NCBI RefSeq assembly: GCF_051900535.1
Contig: NZ_JBHZGI010000009.1
Coordinates: 1-64,000 of the forward strand
Source: Frateuria_A sp051900535
GTDB taxonomy: Bacteria; Pseudomonadota; Gammaproteobacteria; Xanthomonadales; Rhodanobacteraceae
DNA length: 64,000 nt
Reading direction: 5' to 3'
Shown: positions 28,458 to 36,811 of the stretch, piece by piece
Layout: the number at the start of each line of letters is the position of its first letter
Position numbering within the stretch: position 1 is the first letter of the stretch
Translations under genes and position numbers: made by a program
Notes under the pieces: model-generated
Database searches by the model: none
The model's input: the letters and a program-made list of their open reading frames with translations, nothing else
Told to the model about the DNA's origin: nothing

Positions 28458-29074
28458 CCGTTCCCCTCCGTAAGGCGGGACGACCGCAAGCGCGGCGCCC
28501 GGTGCGGGTGGACTCTATCAAGAGCCCGGCCGCCACAGCCCGGAAACGGACAGCGAACTCAACCTGCATCGGGCCCAATGGCAGCGCGGACCGGAATATC
28601 GCGCGGCAAAAACTCGCCGGAAAACGACGGCGGGACCCCGGCAACCCACGCACCGACGATTGCCCCCCCGTACCGATGCCGCTTCGAACGTGCCGCCCGT
28701 CGCCGCTGGCGCTTGCTTCAGTTCACCGCGAACCCGACGGGCCGGGCGTTCCCCGCGCCACGTCATCCGTTAGCACGACAGACGCCTGCCTGTCTGCCCC
28801 GCGCCTGCTTTCCTGCGGCGGGTGCTGCATCCGCCCGTGACGCAAGATGCAACCCATTTAGACGGGCCTGTCATCGCGCTTGTTCCATGCTGCGCTCCCG
28901 TCATGGCGCATGACGGAATAGACGGCCAAACCGCGGCGGCACCACGCCCCGCCATCGGCCTGGCGGCTGAGACCGCCACAGGCAACCCATGGACACCACC
29001 GACACCCGTGAATTGGGCAGGGACGCAAGGGGATTTGCGCGCGGGCGCCGCCGGTCCATACCGAGGAGTCGCAG
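28458..29074. other. 617-bp region without a supported gene
   Basis: Divergent intergenic region between the TMEM175-like gene and the holin/DUF3618 operon. Open frames here lack ribosome sites and recognisable sequence. It holds one notable palindrome at 28898-28916 (separate entry), and GAGGAG just before the first operon gene. Confidence 0.55.
28898..28916. repeat. 19-bp perfect palindrome with 3-nt centre
   Basis: CCGTCATG and CATGACGG flank GCG. It lies about 160 bp upstream of the holin/DUF3618 operon and could be a regulator-binding site or the remnant of a hairpin. No T tract follows. Confidence 0.4.
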
Positions 29075-29776
29075 ATGAACACACCCCAGGACAGCAACTA
29101 CCGCCCGTCCGCCGGCGGGAACGTTACCGACCCTGGCGTCGCCGAAGGCGCCGAAGACATGGCCGGGAAGGTGCGCGCCGAAGGCCAGGAGCAGGTTCAG
29201 CACTACCGCAATGTCGCGGCCGACAAGGTCGACACGCTCGCCGACAGCGTCAAGGCCGCCGCCGCAGAAATGCGCGACGACGACGTGGCACACCTGTCGC
29301 AACACGTCTCGGACATGGCCAGCGGCCTGGGCCGGATGGCCGACGGGCTGCGCGAGAAGAGCGCCGACGAGATCCTGCATGACGTCCGACGGATCGCGCG
29401 CGAGAACCCCACGCTGTTCGTCGCCGGCAGCATCGCGATCGGTTTCGGCCTGACCCGCTTCGCGCGCGCCTCGGCCGGCAGCAGCACGGATCGCGGGCGA
29501 TCCTCGCGCCTGGGCACGAACGAACGCACGGGCCGTACCCGCTGGACCGATGCGGCCGTCACCGGGACCGCCGCCCACCCGGCGACCGGCAACGACACCA
29601 TCGACACCACCGCGCCCGGCGGCCTGACCGGGTCCATTCCCGCGGCGCCCGCCCCCTCGGCTTCGACGGCCGATGCCATCTCGGCGCGCGCCGGCGCGGC
29701 TGTGAGCGACACGATGGACGACGGGCAAGACAGTCTGTCGTCCAACGACACCCTGCGCGGGAGGAACCAGCCATGA
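29075..29776 (+). CDS. Hypothetical membrane-anchored protein, first gene of a stress-type operon
   Basis: 233 aa of no firmly recognised family; it resembles small 'nutrient deprivation-induced' proteins. Residues about 20-105 are charged, Ala/Asp/Glu-rich and likely helical (KVRAEGQEQVQHYRNVAADK). A single hydrophobic segment follows at about residues 110-126 (NPTLFVAGSIAIGFGLTRFA), and the last 100 residues are low-complexity Thr/Ala/Ser-rich and probably disordered. This layout resembles ElaB/YqjD-type ribosome- or membrane-associated stress proteins, but that is inference. GAGGAG precedes the ATG. The stop overlaps the next start as ATGA. Confidence 0.65.
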   Translation: MNTPQDSNYRPSAGGNVTDPGVAEGAEDMAGKVRAEGQEQVQHYRNVAADKVDTLADSVKAAAAEMRDDDVAHLSQHVSDMASGLGRMADGLREKSADEILHDVRRIARENPTLFVAGSIAIGFGLTRFARASAGSSTDRGRSSRLGTNERTGRTRWTDAAVTGTAAHPATGNDTIDTTAPGGLTGSIPAAPAPSASTADAISARAGAAVSDTMDDGQDSLSSNDTLRGRNQP

Positions 29777-30222
29777 GCAAGTCTTTCGACCAACCCCAGT
29801 CCTTCGACACCCGGCCCGCGTTGCGCGCCGTTCCTTTGCGCGAGGAAGACGCCTCCATCGGCGGCCTGCTCAAGCAACTGGCGCGCGAAATCCCGATGCT
29901 GTTCACCAAGGAACTGGCGCTGGCCAAGGCCGAGATGCGCGAGAACCTGCGCGCGACCAAGGCGGGCGTGGCGGCGGTGGCTACCGGCGGCGCCGTGATG
30001 CTGGCGGGACTGATCATCCTGTTGATGGCCGGCGTGTACGGGCTGAGCACCGTGCTCGCACCATGGCTGTCCGCACTGATCGTCGGCGCGGCCGCCTTGA
30101 TCGTCGGCTGGGTCATGATCAGCGCCGGCAAGAAGCAGTTCGAGCCCGGCTCGCTCAAGCCTGATCACACCATCCACTCGTTGCAGAAGGATGCCGATGC
30201 CATCCGCGGGAGGACGCCATGA
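29773..30222 (+). CDS. Phage holin-family (Holin-X/YqjE-like) membrane protein
   Basis: 149 aa. A basic/acidic amphipathic N-terminal half (IGGLLKQLAREIPMLFTKELALAKAEM) leads to two hydrophobic hairpin segments at about residues 65-90 and 95-118. The pattern is that of the Actinobacteriophage holin superfamily III and YqjE, found in many non-phage chromosomes beside DUF3618 or YqjD-like genes. No endolysin or phage gene is near, so lysis is unlikely; a membrane or envelope-stress role is more plausible. It overlaps both neighbours by 4 bp. Confidence 0.75.
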   Translation: MSKSFDQPQSFDTRPALRAVPLREEDASIGGLLKQLAREIPMLFTKELALAKAEMRENLRATKAGVAAVATGGAVMLAGLIILLMAGVYGLSTVLAPWLSALIVGAAALIVGWVMISAGKKQFEPGSLKPDHTIHSLQKDADAIRGRTP

Positions 30223-30938
30223 GCACGGCCGAACGGATCGAAGCCGAATCGCACAAGGACCCGGCGCGCCTTGAGCAGGAGATCGACCAGCAGCGCGCGG
30301 ACATCAACCACATCGTCGACGCGTTGGAGAACAAGCTTTCGCCGGGCCAGCTGTTCGACCGCATGGTGAACTTCGGCAAGGGCAACGGCCGCGAGTTCGC
30401 GCAGAACATCGGCAACGCGGTGAAGGCCAACCCGGTGCCGGCCCTGTTGACCTCCATCGGCCTGTTATGGCTCTACGCCAGCCGCGATGAGCCGGCGCCG
30501 GTGCGCAGCAGCTTCGCCGGCACCGGCACCGATGACGGCAGCGGCGTGATGGACCGGGCGCGTGAGGTGGGCAGCGAGGTGTCCGACACCGTCTCCAGCA
30601 CCTGGAACCAGGCCAGGTCGCGCGTTGCCGAAACCACCTCGCGCATGGCCGACACGGCCCAGGGCGCGCGCGAGTCGCTGCTGCACCAGAAGGATCGGGC
30701 CGTGCAGGGCTACAACAACCTGCTGCGCGACAACCCGTTGGCGCTCGGCGCCATCGGCATCGCCGTCGGTGCCCTGCTCGGCGCTGCCCTGCCCACCACC
30801 GAACCCGAAAACCGGTTGATGGGCGAAGCCAGCGACGATCTTGCCGAGAAGGCGAAGGAAGCGGTCCGGACCGGCGCTGACAAGGCACGCGACGTCATGC
30901 ACGACATGGGTGAGCCGCGGGACAACGTGCGTCATTGA
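30219..30938 (+). CDS. DUF3618 domain protein
   Basis: 239 aa. The N-terminal about 50 residues match DUF3618: DPARLEQEIDQQRADINHIVDALENKLSP, a short helical domain with the conserved R-x-x-I/L-x-x-T/A-V-x-A-L-E-x-K pattern. Two hydrophobic stretches follow: about residues 77-90 (VPALLTSIGLLWLYA) and 175-195 (NPLALGAIGIAVGALLGAALP), the latter resembling the glycine-zipper anchor of YqjD/ElaB. The long middle is charged and helical. Likely an inner-membrane protein. Last of three translationally coupled genes. Confidence 0.75.
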   Translation: MSTAERIEAESHKDPARLEQEIDQQRADINHIVDALENKLSPGQLFDRMVNFGKGNGREFAQNIGNAVKANPVPALLTSIGLLWLYASRDEPAPVRSSFAGTGTDDGSGVMDRAREVGSEVSDTVSSTWNQARSRVAETTSRMADTAQGARESLLHQKDRAVQGYNNLLRDNPLALGAIGIAVGALLGAALPTTEPENRLMGEASDDLAEKAKEAVRTGADKARDVMHDMGEPRDNVRH

Positions 30939-31108
30939 TTTGATGCGGGGCGGGGATCCGGAGTCGTCGACGCACCGGCTCCGCCCGACACCTCACCCAC
31001 CTGTCGGCACCCACTGCCGGAAGGGAATCGTGGGCGGCTCAACGGAGGCGTTTCGACGTCGGCGCTCCGGAAGTGCATGGGAAGCCGCTGCGCCTTCGGC
31101 GCGTGCAC

Positions 31109-32272
31109 TCAGCGCAAAGGTGGCCGGCCGGGCTCGTTACGCGCCGGCGCCTTCTCCCGGTTCGAAGGCGCATCCTGCAGCCCCCGCCAGATCGCACCGA
31201 TCAGTTCGCCGTCGGGATCGTGCTCCTGCTCCCAATACATCAGGCCGCCAAGCCTGTGCGCTTTCACGTAGAGGGCCTTCGCCGAGATCGACTGCGCATC
31301 GTCGTAGGTAACGAAGGCATGCGTGCGCCGGTTCCACAACCAGGCAGCCCTGGCCTGCGGATCCCAGTAACGCGCGAAGCCGTTGCGGCCGATGTAGCTC
31401 TTCTTCAACTCCGGCCAGGGATGCTCGCCCTGGTAGTGGCCATAGGATCGGTAGAGGCCATCGTGGCCGGGCGCCACCTGAGCAAACTCGCGGCCGTAGA
31501 AGGCCACGCCCAGCAAGAGTTTCTCCGGCGGCGCACCGGCCGCCAGGAACTGGCGTACCGCGCCGTCGCCAGTGCGTGCATCGGCCGGCGCCAGGCGCGA
31601 GCGATAGAGTCCCGTGTGATGCCCGGTGGTGGGCGTCATGCGATTGACGAAGTCGTAGGTCATCAGGTTGAACCAGTCGACCAACGGGGCGACCGCCGCG
31701 ATATCGACGCCATCGACGAACGGCCCATCCGCCACCGCAATGCTGAGCACGTAGTGCCGGCCCTTGCCCTGCCGGTCCAGCGCCTGGCGCAGCGCCTTCA
31801 GCAGCAAGGTGAAATGGGCCCGGTCGGTCGGGCTCCAAGCGATGCCCGATTCGCCATGCCCCGGATATTCCCAGTCCACGTCCAGCCCATCGGCGCCCAG
31901 CGCCGCGACGAGACTCGCCGCGCTCCGGGCGAAGACCCGCCGCCCTTGAGCCGTCGCGGCTGCCTCGGAGAAACCACCGGCGCCCCAGCCGCCCACCGCG
32001 ATCGTCACCCTGAGCGACGGCTTCATGCGCTTGAGCGCCAGCAGCCGGCGCAGTCGCGCAGCCGCGCCGTCATCCAGCACCACCCGGCCCCGCTCGACAT
32101 GGGCGAAGGCGAAGATCAGCGTATCGATGCGATCGACCGTGCGCGCCTGCGTGTCGTTCCAGTCGGTGGCATAGCCCACCACGCGATAACGAGCCGCTTG
32201 CGCCACGCCAGCGACCACGGCCAGCGCGCCGGCAAGCAGGATGAGGACAAGCCTCGGCGGGCGTAGCGGCAT
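31109..32272 (-). CDS. Secreted glycoside hydrolase family 18 protein (chitinase-like)
   Basis: 387 aa. The signal peptide (MPLRPPRLVLILLAGALAVVAGVAQA) has its cut near QAARY. The GH18 barrel has the SxGG-type strand VTIAVGGWGAGGFSEAA and the catalytic DGLDVDWEYPG with acid Glu135, then WFNLMTYDF and, late, GGLMYWEQEHDPDGEL. All key residues are intact, so it should cleave chitin, chitooligosaccharide or similar N-acetylglucosamine polymers, in the periplasm or outside. There is no carbohydrate-binding module. The C-terminus is a short charged tail. It is divergent from the HWE kinase gene. Confidence 0.92.
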   Translation of the reverse strand: MPLRPPRLVLILLAGALAVVAGVAQAARYRVVGYATDWNDTQARTVDRIDTLIFAFAHVERGRVVLDDGAAARLRRLLALKRMKPSLRVTIAVGGWGAGGFSEAAATAQGRRVFARSAASLVAALGADGLDVDWEYPGHGESGIAWSPTDRAHFTLLLKALRQALDRQGKGRHYVLSIAVADGPFVDGVDIAAVAPLVDWFNLMTYDFVNRMTPTTGHHTGLYRSRLAPADARTGDGAVRQFLAAGAPPEKLLLGVAFYGREFAQVAPGHDGLYRSYGHYQGEHPWPELKKSYIGRNGFARYWDPQARAAWLWNRRTHAFVTYDDAQSISAKALYVKAHRLGGLMYWEQEHDPDGELIGAIWRGLQDAPSNREKAPARNEPGRPPLR

Positions 32273-32457
32273 GGCGCGGATTCCTCTGCGGGAGGCCATC
32301 GAGCATGCCATGCCTGCGCAGCTCCCGCAGAGCTCCCGGGGGTGTCTGCTTGCCCCCTTGCAAGCGGGCGGGGCGCTGGTACCTTCAATGCGTTCCCCTC
32401 TTGGCGGCAGGCCGCGCGGCGGGGCAAAGGCCGCAACGCATACACCTGAGGTCGTCC

Positions 32458-33729
32458 ATGAAGAATCCCGATGCCAGCCCGGTCCCGACGCGCGACGCAC
32501 TACCGGAGCGGCATGCCACCTGGCGCGAGCTGGAAGCGGAGCGACGCCTGCAGGAGATCAGCTCGCGCCTGATTTCGCACGAGCACGAGGATTCGCTGTA
32601 CGAAGAGATCTTGGATGCGGCCATGGTGATCATGGATTCGGACGCGGCCAGCGTGCAGCGACTGGAGAACAACGGTCGCCTGCGGCTGCTTGGCAGTCGC
32701 GGCTTCCATCCGGATTCGGCCGCTTACTGGGAGTGGGTGTCCGTCGACCACTCCAGTGCCTGCGGCATCGCCCTGCGTACCGGCGAGCGTGTCATCGCCG
32801 AAGATGTGGAGGCGCCCTCGCTCGCGGTCGGCGAGGGCGACCTGGACAGCTATCGGCGATCGGGCATTCGCGCCGCGCAGAGCACGCTGTTGCGCTCGCG
32901 CTCCGGGCAACCGCTCGGCATGATCTCCAGCCACTGGTACCGGCCGCACCGGCCTGGCGAGCGCGAACTGCGCATGCTCGACATCCTCGCCCGCCAGGCA
33001 GCCGACCTGATCGAACGCATGCAGTCGCGCGAAGCGCTGGAGCGCGAGAGCGCCGCCGCACGCGCGGCCGAGGCGCATGGTCGCCTGCTCGTGCACGAAC
33101 TCAGCCACCGGGTGAAGAACACGCTGGCGACCGTGCAGTCCGTGGCCATCCAGACACTCAGGAACGCCGGTTCGCTCGAGGCCTTCGGCCAGGACTTCCT
33201 GGCCCGTCTCGCGGCCCTGGCGCAGACCCACGATCTGCTGATCCGCAACCAGTGGCAGGGGGCCGAGCTGCGCGAGATGCTCGATCAGGAACTCAAACCC
33301 TACGGCCGACCCGAGGGCCCGTGCCTGTTGTTGCAGGGCGAGTCGGTACGGCTGGATCCGAAGGTCGCGCTCGCGCTGGGCATGGCGCTGCACGAGCTGG
33401 CGACGAACGCGGCCAAGTACGGCGCCTTGTCCTGCCCGCAGGGCCAGCTCCAGGTGAACTGGCATCGCCACCCCGACGAGACGCTGCACATCAGCTGGAC
33501 CGAGCGTGGCGGCCCATCGGTGCAACCGCCCACCCGCCGGGGCTTCGGCTCGCGCGTGATCGAACAGGGCCTTGCCTACGAGCTGCAGGCGGAGGTCCAG
33601 CTTGGCTTCCCGCCGTCGGGTGTGTCGTGCCTGTTCCGGATCCCGCTGACGGCACAGCCCGGCGGGATGGAAATCGCGCCGCTCCAGGACAACGCCTGCC
33701 GCGGCCTCAGCTGGAATGATCCAGGATGA
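32458..33729 (+). CDS. GAF-domain HWE-family sensor histidine kinase
   Basis: 423 aa, no membrane segments. A GAF domain (about residues 30-190) is followed by an HWE kinase module. HELSHRVKNTLATVQ carries the phosphoacceptor His217, HELATNAAKYGAL is the N box with the family's conserved histidine, and ISWTERGGP has the W-x-E motif that names the group. Such soluble kinases often sense light, redox or small ligands through GAF/PAS domains and act in general stress or virulence signalling. No response regulator is adjacent, so it is an orphan. Its 3' end overlaps the convergent NTF2-like gene by 23 bp. Confidence 0.9.
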   Translation: MKNPDASPVPTRDALPERHATWRELEAERRLQEISSRLISHEHEDSLYEEILDAAMVIMDSDAASVQRLENNGRLRLLGSRGFHPDSAAYWEWVSVDHSSACGIALRTGERVIAEDVEAPSLAVGEGDLDSYRRSGIRAAQSTLLRSRSGQPLGMISSHWYRPHRPGERELRMLDILARQAADLIERMQSREALERESAAARAAEAHGRLLVHELSHRVKNTLATVQSVAIQTLRNAGSLEAFGQDFLARLAALAQTHDLLIRNQWQGAELREMLDQELKPYGRPEGPCLLLQGESVRLDPKVALALGMALHELATNAAKYGALSCPQGQLQVNWHRHPDETLHISWTERGGPSVQPPTRRGFGSRVIEQGLAYELQAEVQLGFPPSGVSCLFRIPLTAQPGGMEIAPLQDNACRGLSWNDPG

Positions 33730-34171
33730 TCTTCCAGCCCTTTGCCGTCTTCTCCCACAACAGCGAATAGACGCCGTCGTCCTGGGCGGCTTCGCCGTGT
33801 TCGCTGCGATCCAGGTGGAAGCGTCCGGTGACCACCGCGTAACGCACCTCACCCTGCGCGCAAGGCAGCATCCGCACGTCCACGTCCGAGAACGTCAGCC
33901 GGCCCATCTGCGCGTCGTTCGCGTAATGCTTGCGGTAGCTGGCCAGGATCGCCTGGTAGCCCTTGCGCACGGAACTGCCTACGAAGGTGGTATCCGGCGC
34001 GTCCTTGTAGCCGTGCATGAAGGTTTCCACGTCGCCACGGTTCCACGCGGCCTGCTGGTCGGCCAGCACCTGGCGGATGGCGGCTGCATCGTCGGTCGCG
34101 GCCGTGGCGGGCAAGGCGGCGACCAGCATCAGCAGCGATCCGAACACGAACACCCAGCGTGACAGTTTCAT
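33707..34171 (-). CDS. Exported NTF2/SnoaL-like protein (DUF4440 type)
   Basis: 154 aa. The signal peptide (MKLSRWVFVFGSLLMLVAALPATAA) is followed by a cone-shaped NTF2-like domain: AIRQVLADQQAAWNRGDVETFMHGY at its start and a late GVYSLLWEKTAKGWKIILDHSS, both typical of the SnoaL/DUF4440 group. These bind small ligands or act as isomerases; the role is unknown. A strong GAGGAG ribosome site supports the start. It is 40 bp downstream of a methyltransferase gene and overlaps the HWE kinase gene tail to tail. Confidence 0.82.
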   Translation of the reverse strand: MKLSRWVFVFGSLLMLVAALPATAATDDAAAIRQVLADQQAAWNRGDVETFMHGYKDAPDTTFVGSSVRKGYQAILASYRKHYANDAQMGRLTFSDVDVRMLPCAQGEVRYAVVTGRFHLDRSEHGEAAQDDGVYSLLWEKTAKGWKIILDHSS

Positions 34172-34211
34172 CGCTTGACTCCTCGGTTGGGCCAACGGGG
34201 GCCGGTCGAGC

Positions 34212-35069
34212 TTAGCCGCTTCCCTGCCCCACGCACCGGAACACGGCCACCCGGTCCGCCGTCGTCGGCCCATCCGTGTGCAGCCACGCCTCGTCGCCGA
34301 CGATGCGGGTGCAGGGGCCGAAGGTGCAGACCCGGATCGGCCGCCGCATCCCTTCGCGCCGCAGCGCATCCAGCACGTCGCGCAGCACCGTCCCAAGGAA
34401 TGGGGTGTAGAGGAAGAACACGGTGCCGCGGGACAGGTCCGCATCGCGCGCATCCTGCACCAGGAACTCCACGCGCTCCAGCTTGAGTCGACGGGCCGCG
34501 CGCCGCGCGGCATCGGCATGGGATGGCTGCCACTCCACGCCGATGGCGCGCGCGCCGGTACAGAGCGAGGCCAGCATCGGCACGTGCCCGAGTCCGGAGC
34601 CGAGGTCGACCAGCACGTCGCGTGGACCCACGCCGCTGCGCACGAGCATGTCCAGCGCGTGGCGCGCCGGCGTCGGCTGGTAGAACACCATCTCCGGTTC
34701 CAGTGGGCGAGAGTCCGGACCCGGGTCCGCCAGTCGCAGCACGCCGGCGAGCAGTTCGTCGAGTGCGTCGTAGCCCTCGCCGTCGATAAGGCCCGCCTCC
34801 TGTTGCCAGCGCCGGAACACTGCCGGCCCGTGATTGGCCCGGACCGCCGCACGCAAGCGCCGGTGCAGCATGGCATCGGCAAGTTCCAGCCGCTGGCGCA
34901 GTGCCTGCGCGCGTGCAGCGGCACCAGCCTCGGCGTCATGCGCCAGGACGGGCCACACGCGGTCGATCCAGTCCAGCGCTTCGGCGCGCGCGTGCCAGCG
35001 CTCCGCGGCCTCGAGCGTCGCGTCGCGGGCCAGTTGATCGAGCCTGTCGAGAATGCGGTCGGCAGTCAT
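34212..35069 (-). CDS. Class I SAM-dependent methyltransferase, unknown substrate
   Basis: 285 aa. The N-terminal about 120 residues are helical. The methyltransferase core starts at EMVFYQPTPARHALDML and includes DVLVDLGSGLGHVPMLASL (SAM-binding GxGxG, about residues 145-165), AIGVEWQPSHADAARR (acidic end of beta-2) and GTVFFLYTPFLG. The gene sits 40 bp before the NTF2-like gene and 49 bp after the SRPBCC gene, so a transcript from the DUF2938 promoter may include it. The acceptor cannot be read from the sequence. Confidence 0.78.
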   Translation of the reverse strand: MTADRILDRLDQLARDATLEAAERWHARAEALDWIDRVWPVLAHDAEAGAAARAQALRQRLELADAMLHRRLRAAVRANHGPAVFRRWQQEAGLIDGEGYDALDELLAGVLRLADPGPDSRPLEPEMVFYQPTPARHALDMLVRSGVGPRDVLVDLGSGLGHVPMLASLCTGARAIGVEWQPSHADAARRAARRLKLERVEFLVQDARDADLSRGTVFFLYTPFLGTVLRDVLDALRREGMRRPIRVCTFGPCTRIVGDEAWLHTDGPTTADRVAVFRCVGQGSG

Positions 35070-35118
35070 CGGCCAAGCATGGCAGCGGACGCCGCGACGC
35101 GGGAGATGCGCGCGGCGC

Positions 35119-35559
35119 TCAGTCGGGGATCTCCGCCTCGACCAGCTTTGCCAGCAGCACCAGCGATTCCTGCCAGCCGAGGTAGCAGGCTTCGGTCGGG
35201 ATCGCGTCGGGAATGCCTTCCTGTACCACCGTCAGCTCGGTGCCGCAGGAAACCCGGCCGAGCGAAACGGTGGTGACCATCTCGCCCGCAAGGTTCGGAT
35301 CGTCGAAGCGGTCGGTGTAGCGCAGCCGCTCGCCCGGCTGCAGTTCGAGGTACGTGCCGCCGAACGTGTGGCTGCTGCCCGTCGAGAAGTTGGTGAACGA
35401 CATGCGGTAGCTGCCGCCGACCCGGGCGTCCATGTGATGGACCTTGCCGGTGAAACCGTTGGGTGGCAGCCACTTGGCCATGGCGTCGGGATCGACGAAC
35501 GCGCGGTAGAGGCGCTCGGGCGTGGTGCGAAGGACACGATGCAGCCGGACGGTACCCAT
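35119..35559 (-). CDS. SRPBCC family protein (AHSA1/START-like)
   Basis: 146 aa, the whole domain. Typical AHSA1 features: TVRLHRVLRTTPERLYRAFVDP at the N-terminus, AKWLPPNGF, GGSYRMSFTNF, GERLRYTDRFDDP and a C-terminal amphipathic helix (GWQESLVLLAKLVEAEIP). The fold forms a deep hydrophobic pocket for lipids or small molecules. The GGAGG ribosome site is excellent. It lies between DUF2938 (95 bp upstream) and the methyltransferase gene (49 bp downstream) on one strand. Confidence 0.88.
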   Translation of the reverse strand: MGTVRLHRVLRTTPERLYRAFVDPDAMAKWLPPNGFTGKVHHMDARVGGSYRMSFTNFSTGSSHTFGGTYLELQPGERLRYTDRFDDPNLAGEMVTTVSLGRVSCGTELTVVQEGIPDAIPTEACYLGWQESLVLLAKLVEAEIPD

Positions 35560-35654
35560 GGTTGGCCTCCTGACATAAGGGCGTTCGCTACCACGACGCG
35601 CGCTGGCGCCCGGTTTCGACAGGCCGGCAGGTTACGGGCGGGCCCGCATCTGCG

Positions 35655-36164
35655 CTAGTTCGCCAGTCGGACCAGCAACGCCCATCCCTCGCCCGCCAGG
35701 TACAGGCCCAGGCCGAACACCAAATGGGTGACCAGGCTGCGCCGTCGCGCCGCGCCGGGGCGCGGCGTCCGCGAAGCGGCCAGGCCTGCCCCTAGCGCCG
35801 GCTGCAGCACCAGGAAGGGCGCGGCCACGCTGGCCAGTCCCACCGCCAGCGCGGGACCGGGCGACGGTGCGTGTGCCCACTCGATGCCGGCGGCGCCGAG
35901 CAGCGTCGCGGCGATACCGACGCCGATCGCGTAGTGCGCTGTCCAGCCGATCGCGCCTTCCCCAGCCACCCGCGGCGCGTCCTTGATCGCATCATGGCGC
36001 AGGCACCCATGTACCAGATGACCGAGCCAGCGCCCGACCATCGCATAGTCGAGCACCGGCACGCCGAAGACATGCTTTTGGCACAGCCACCAGGCATCCA
36101 TGACGAGCGTGCCGCCGATACCGACCACGGCGGCGTGGAAAAGAAAGTGCGCAAGCTCAGCCAT
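35655..36164 (-). CDS. DUF2938 family membrane protein
   Basis: 169 aa with four hydrophobic segments (about residues 5-25, 73-95, 103-125 and 145-165). Family features: GIGGTLVMDAWWLCQ in helix 1, DYAMVGRWLGHLVHG, GWTAHYAIGV and LVTHLVFGLGLYLAG. Its function is unknown; homologues are commonly located beside MerR or other regulator genes. Here a MerR-family gene is divergent, and a promoter with a 19-bp spacer and an embedded palindrome points at this gene (see 36227-36257). It is therefore probably the direct target of that regulator. Confidence 0.85.
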   Translation of the reverse strand: MAELAHFLFHAAVVGIGGTLVMDAWWLCQKHVFGVPVLDYAMVGRWLGHLVHGCLRHDAIKDAPRVAGEGAIGWTAHYAIGVGIAATLLGAAGIEWAHAPSPGPALAVGLASVAAPFLVLQPALGAGLAASRTPRPGAARRRSLVTHLVFGLGLYLAGEGWALLVRLAN

Positions 36165-36226
36165 GGACGTGCTCCCGTGGTTGCTGTTCTGCAGTCATCG
36201 GCTTGCCTGCCGATCGCGATTGGGAG

Positions 36227-36257
36227 AGCCTACGAACTCAAGTCCACTTGAGGTCAA
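36227..36257 (-). promoter_or_regulatory. MerR-type promoter of the DUF2938 gene with 19-bp spacer
   Basis: On the minus strand, TTGACC (36257-36252) and TAGGCT (36232-36227) are separated by exactly 19 bp. That overlong spacing is what MerR-family activators correct by twisting the DNA. The operator palindrome lies in the spacer. The predicted start is about 55 bp ahead of the DUF2938 ATG. Confidence 0.7.
36237..36252. promoter_or_regulatory. MerR-family operator, SoxR-box-like palindrome
   Basis: CTCAAGT-CC-ACTTGAG is a perfect 7-2-7 inverted repeat. It resembles the known SoxR box (CCTCAAGT...ACTTGAGG) and ends 7 bp before the MerR gene start. The site could both activate the divergent gene and repress the regulator's own gene. 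Confidence 0.75.
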
Positions 36258-36259
36258 GC

Positions 36260-36700
36260 ATGAAATTGCTCGATATCGCCAAAGTGGCCAGCCGCTCCGG
36301 CCTGCCGCCTTCCACGCTGCGCTTCTACGAGCAAAAGGGATTGATCGCCTCGGTGGGCCGGCATGGCCTGCGGCGCCTGTTCGGGCCCGAGGTGCTGGAG
36401 CGCCTGGCGCTGATCACGCTGGGACGCATCGCCGGTTTCGCGCTGGACGACCTGGCGGCGCTGTTCAAGGCCGGCGACAAGCCGCGCATCGACCGCCGCC
36501 AGCTGGCGGCCAGGGCCGACGAGCTGGACCGGACCATCCGCCAACTGGCCGCGGTGCGCGACGGCCTGCGCCACGCGGCCAGCTGTCCTGCCCCAAGCCA
36601 TCTGGAATGCCCGAAGTTCCAGCGCCTGATGCGGGCTGCGACCGCCAGCCAGGCACGCCCCGCCGGCAAGCGGCCGCCACGTCGCAGCGCGCCGGCATGA
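36260..36700 (+). CDS. MerR-family transcriptional regulator
   Basis: 146 aa. The N-terminal winged helix MKLLDIAKVASRSGLPPSTLRFYEQKGLI is classic MerR (about residues 1-70), followed by LGRIAGFALDDLAALF and the long dimerisation helix (DELDRTIRQLAAVRDGLRHAA, about 88-108). The C-terminal effector part has only two cysteines (CPAPSHLECPKF), so it lacks the four-cysteine iron-sulfur motif of SoxR even though its likely operator resembles a SoxR box. The ATG follows the palindrome almost directly. It faces a DUF2938 gene, its probable target. The inducer is unknown. Confidence 0.9.
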   Translation: MKLLDIAKVASRSGLPPSTLRFYEQKGLIASVGRHGLRRLFGPEVLERLALITLGRIAGFALDDLAALFKAGDKPRIDRRQLAARADELDRTIRQLAAVRDGLRHAASCPAPSHLECPKFQRLMRAATASQARPAGKRPPRRSAPA

Positions 36701-36811
36701 AGACGGCGGGCCAGCATTGCTGACGCGCGCTTGATCGGCCGGTAACACGCCCGGGCACAGGATGCCGCCGGGAAATCCGGGCTGGCCTCGCTGTCCTGCG
36801 GGAGGCCTCTC

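Noticed and set aside
29773..30222. Holin-family protein as a sign of a prophage
   Set aside because: There is no endolysin, capsid, integrase or attachment repeat nearby. The same family occurs in chromosomal stress operons with DUF3618.
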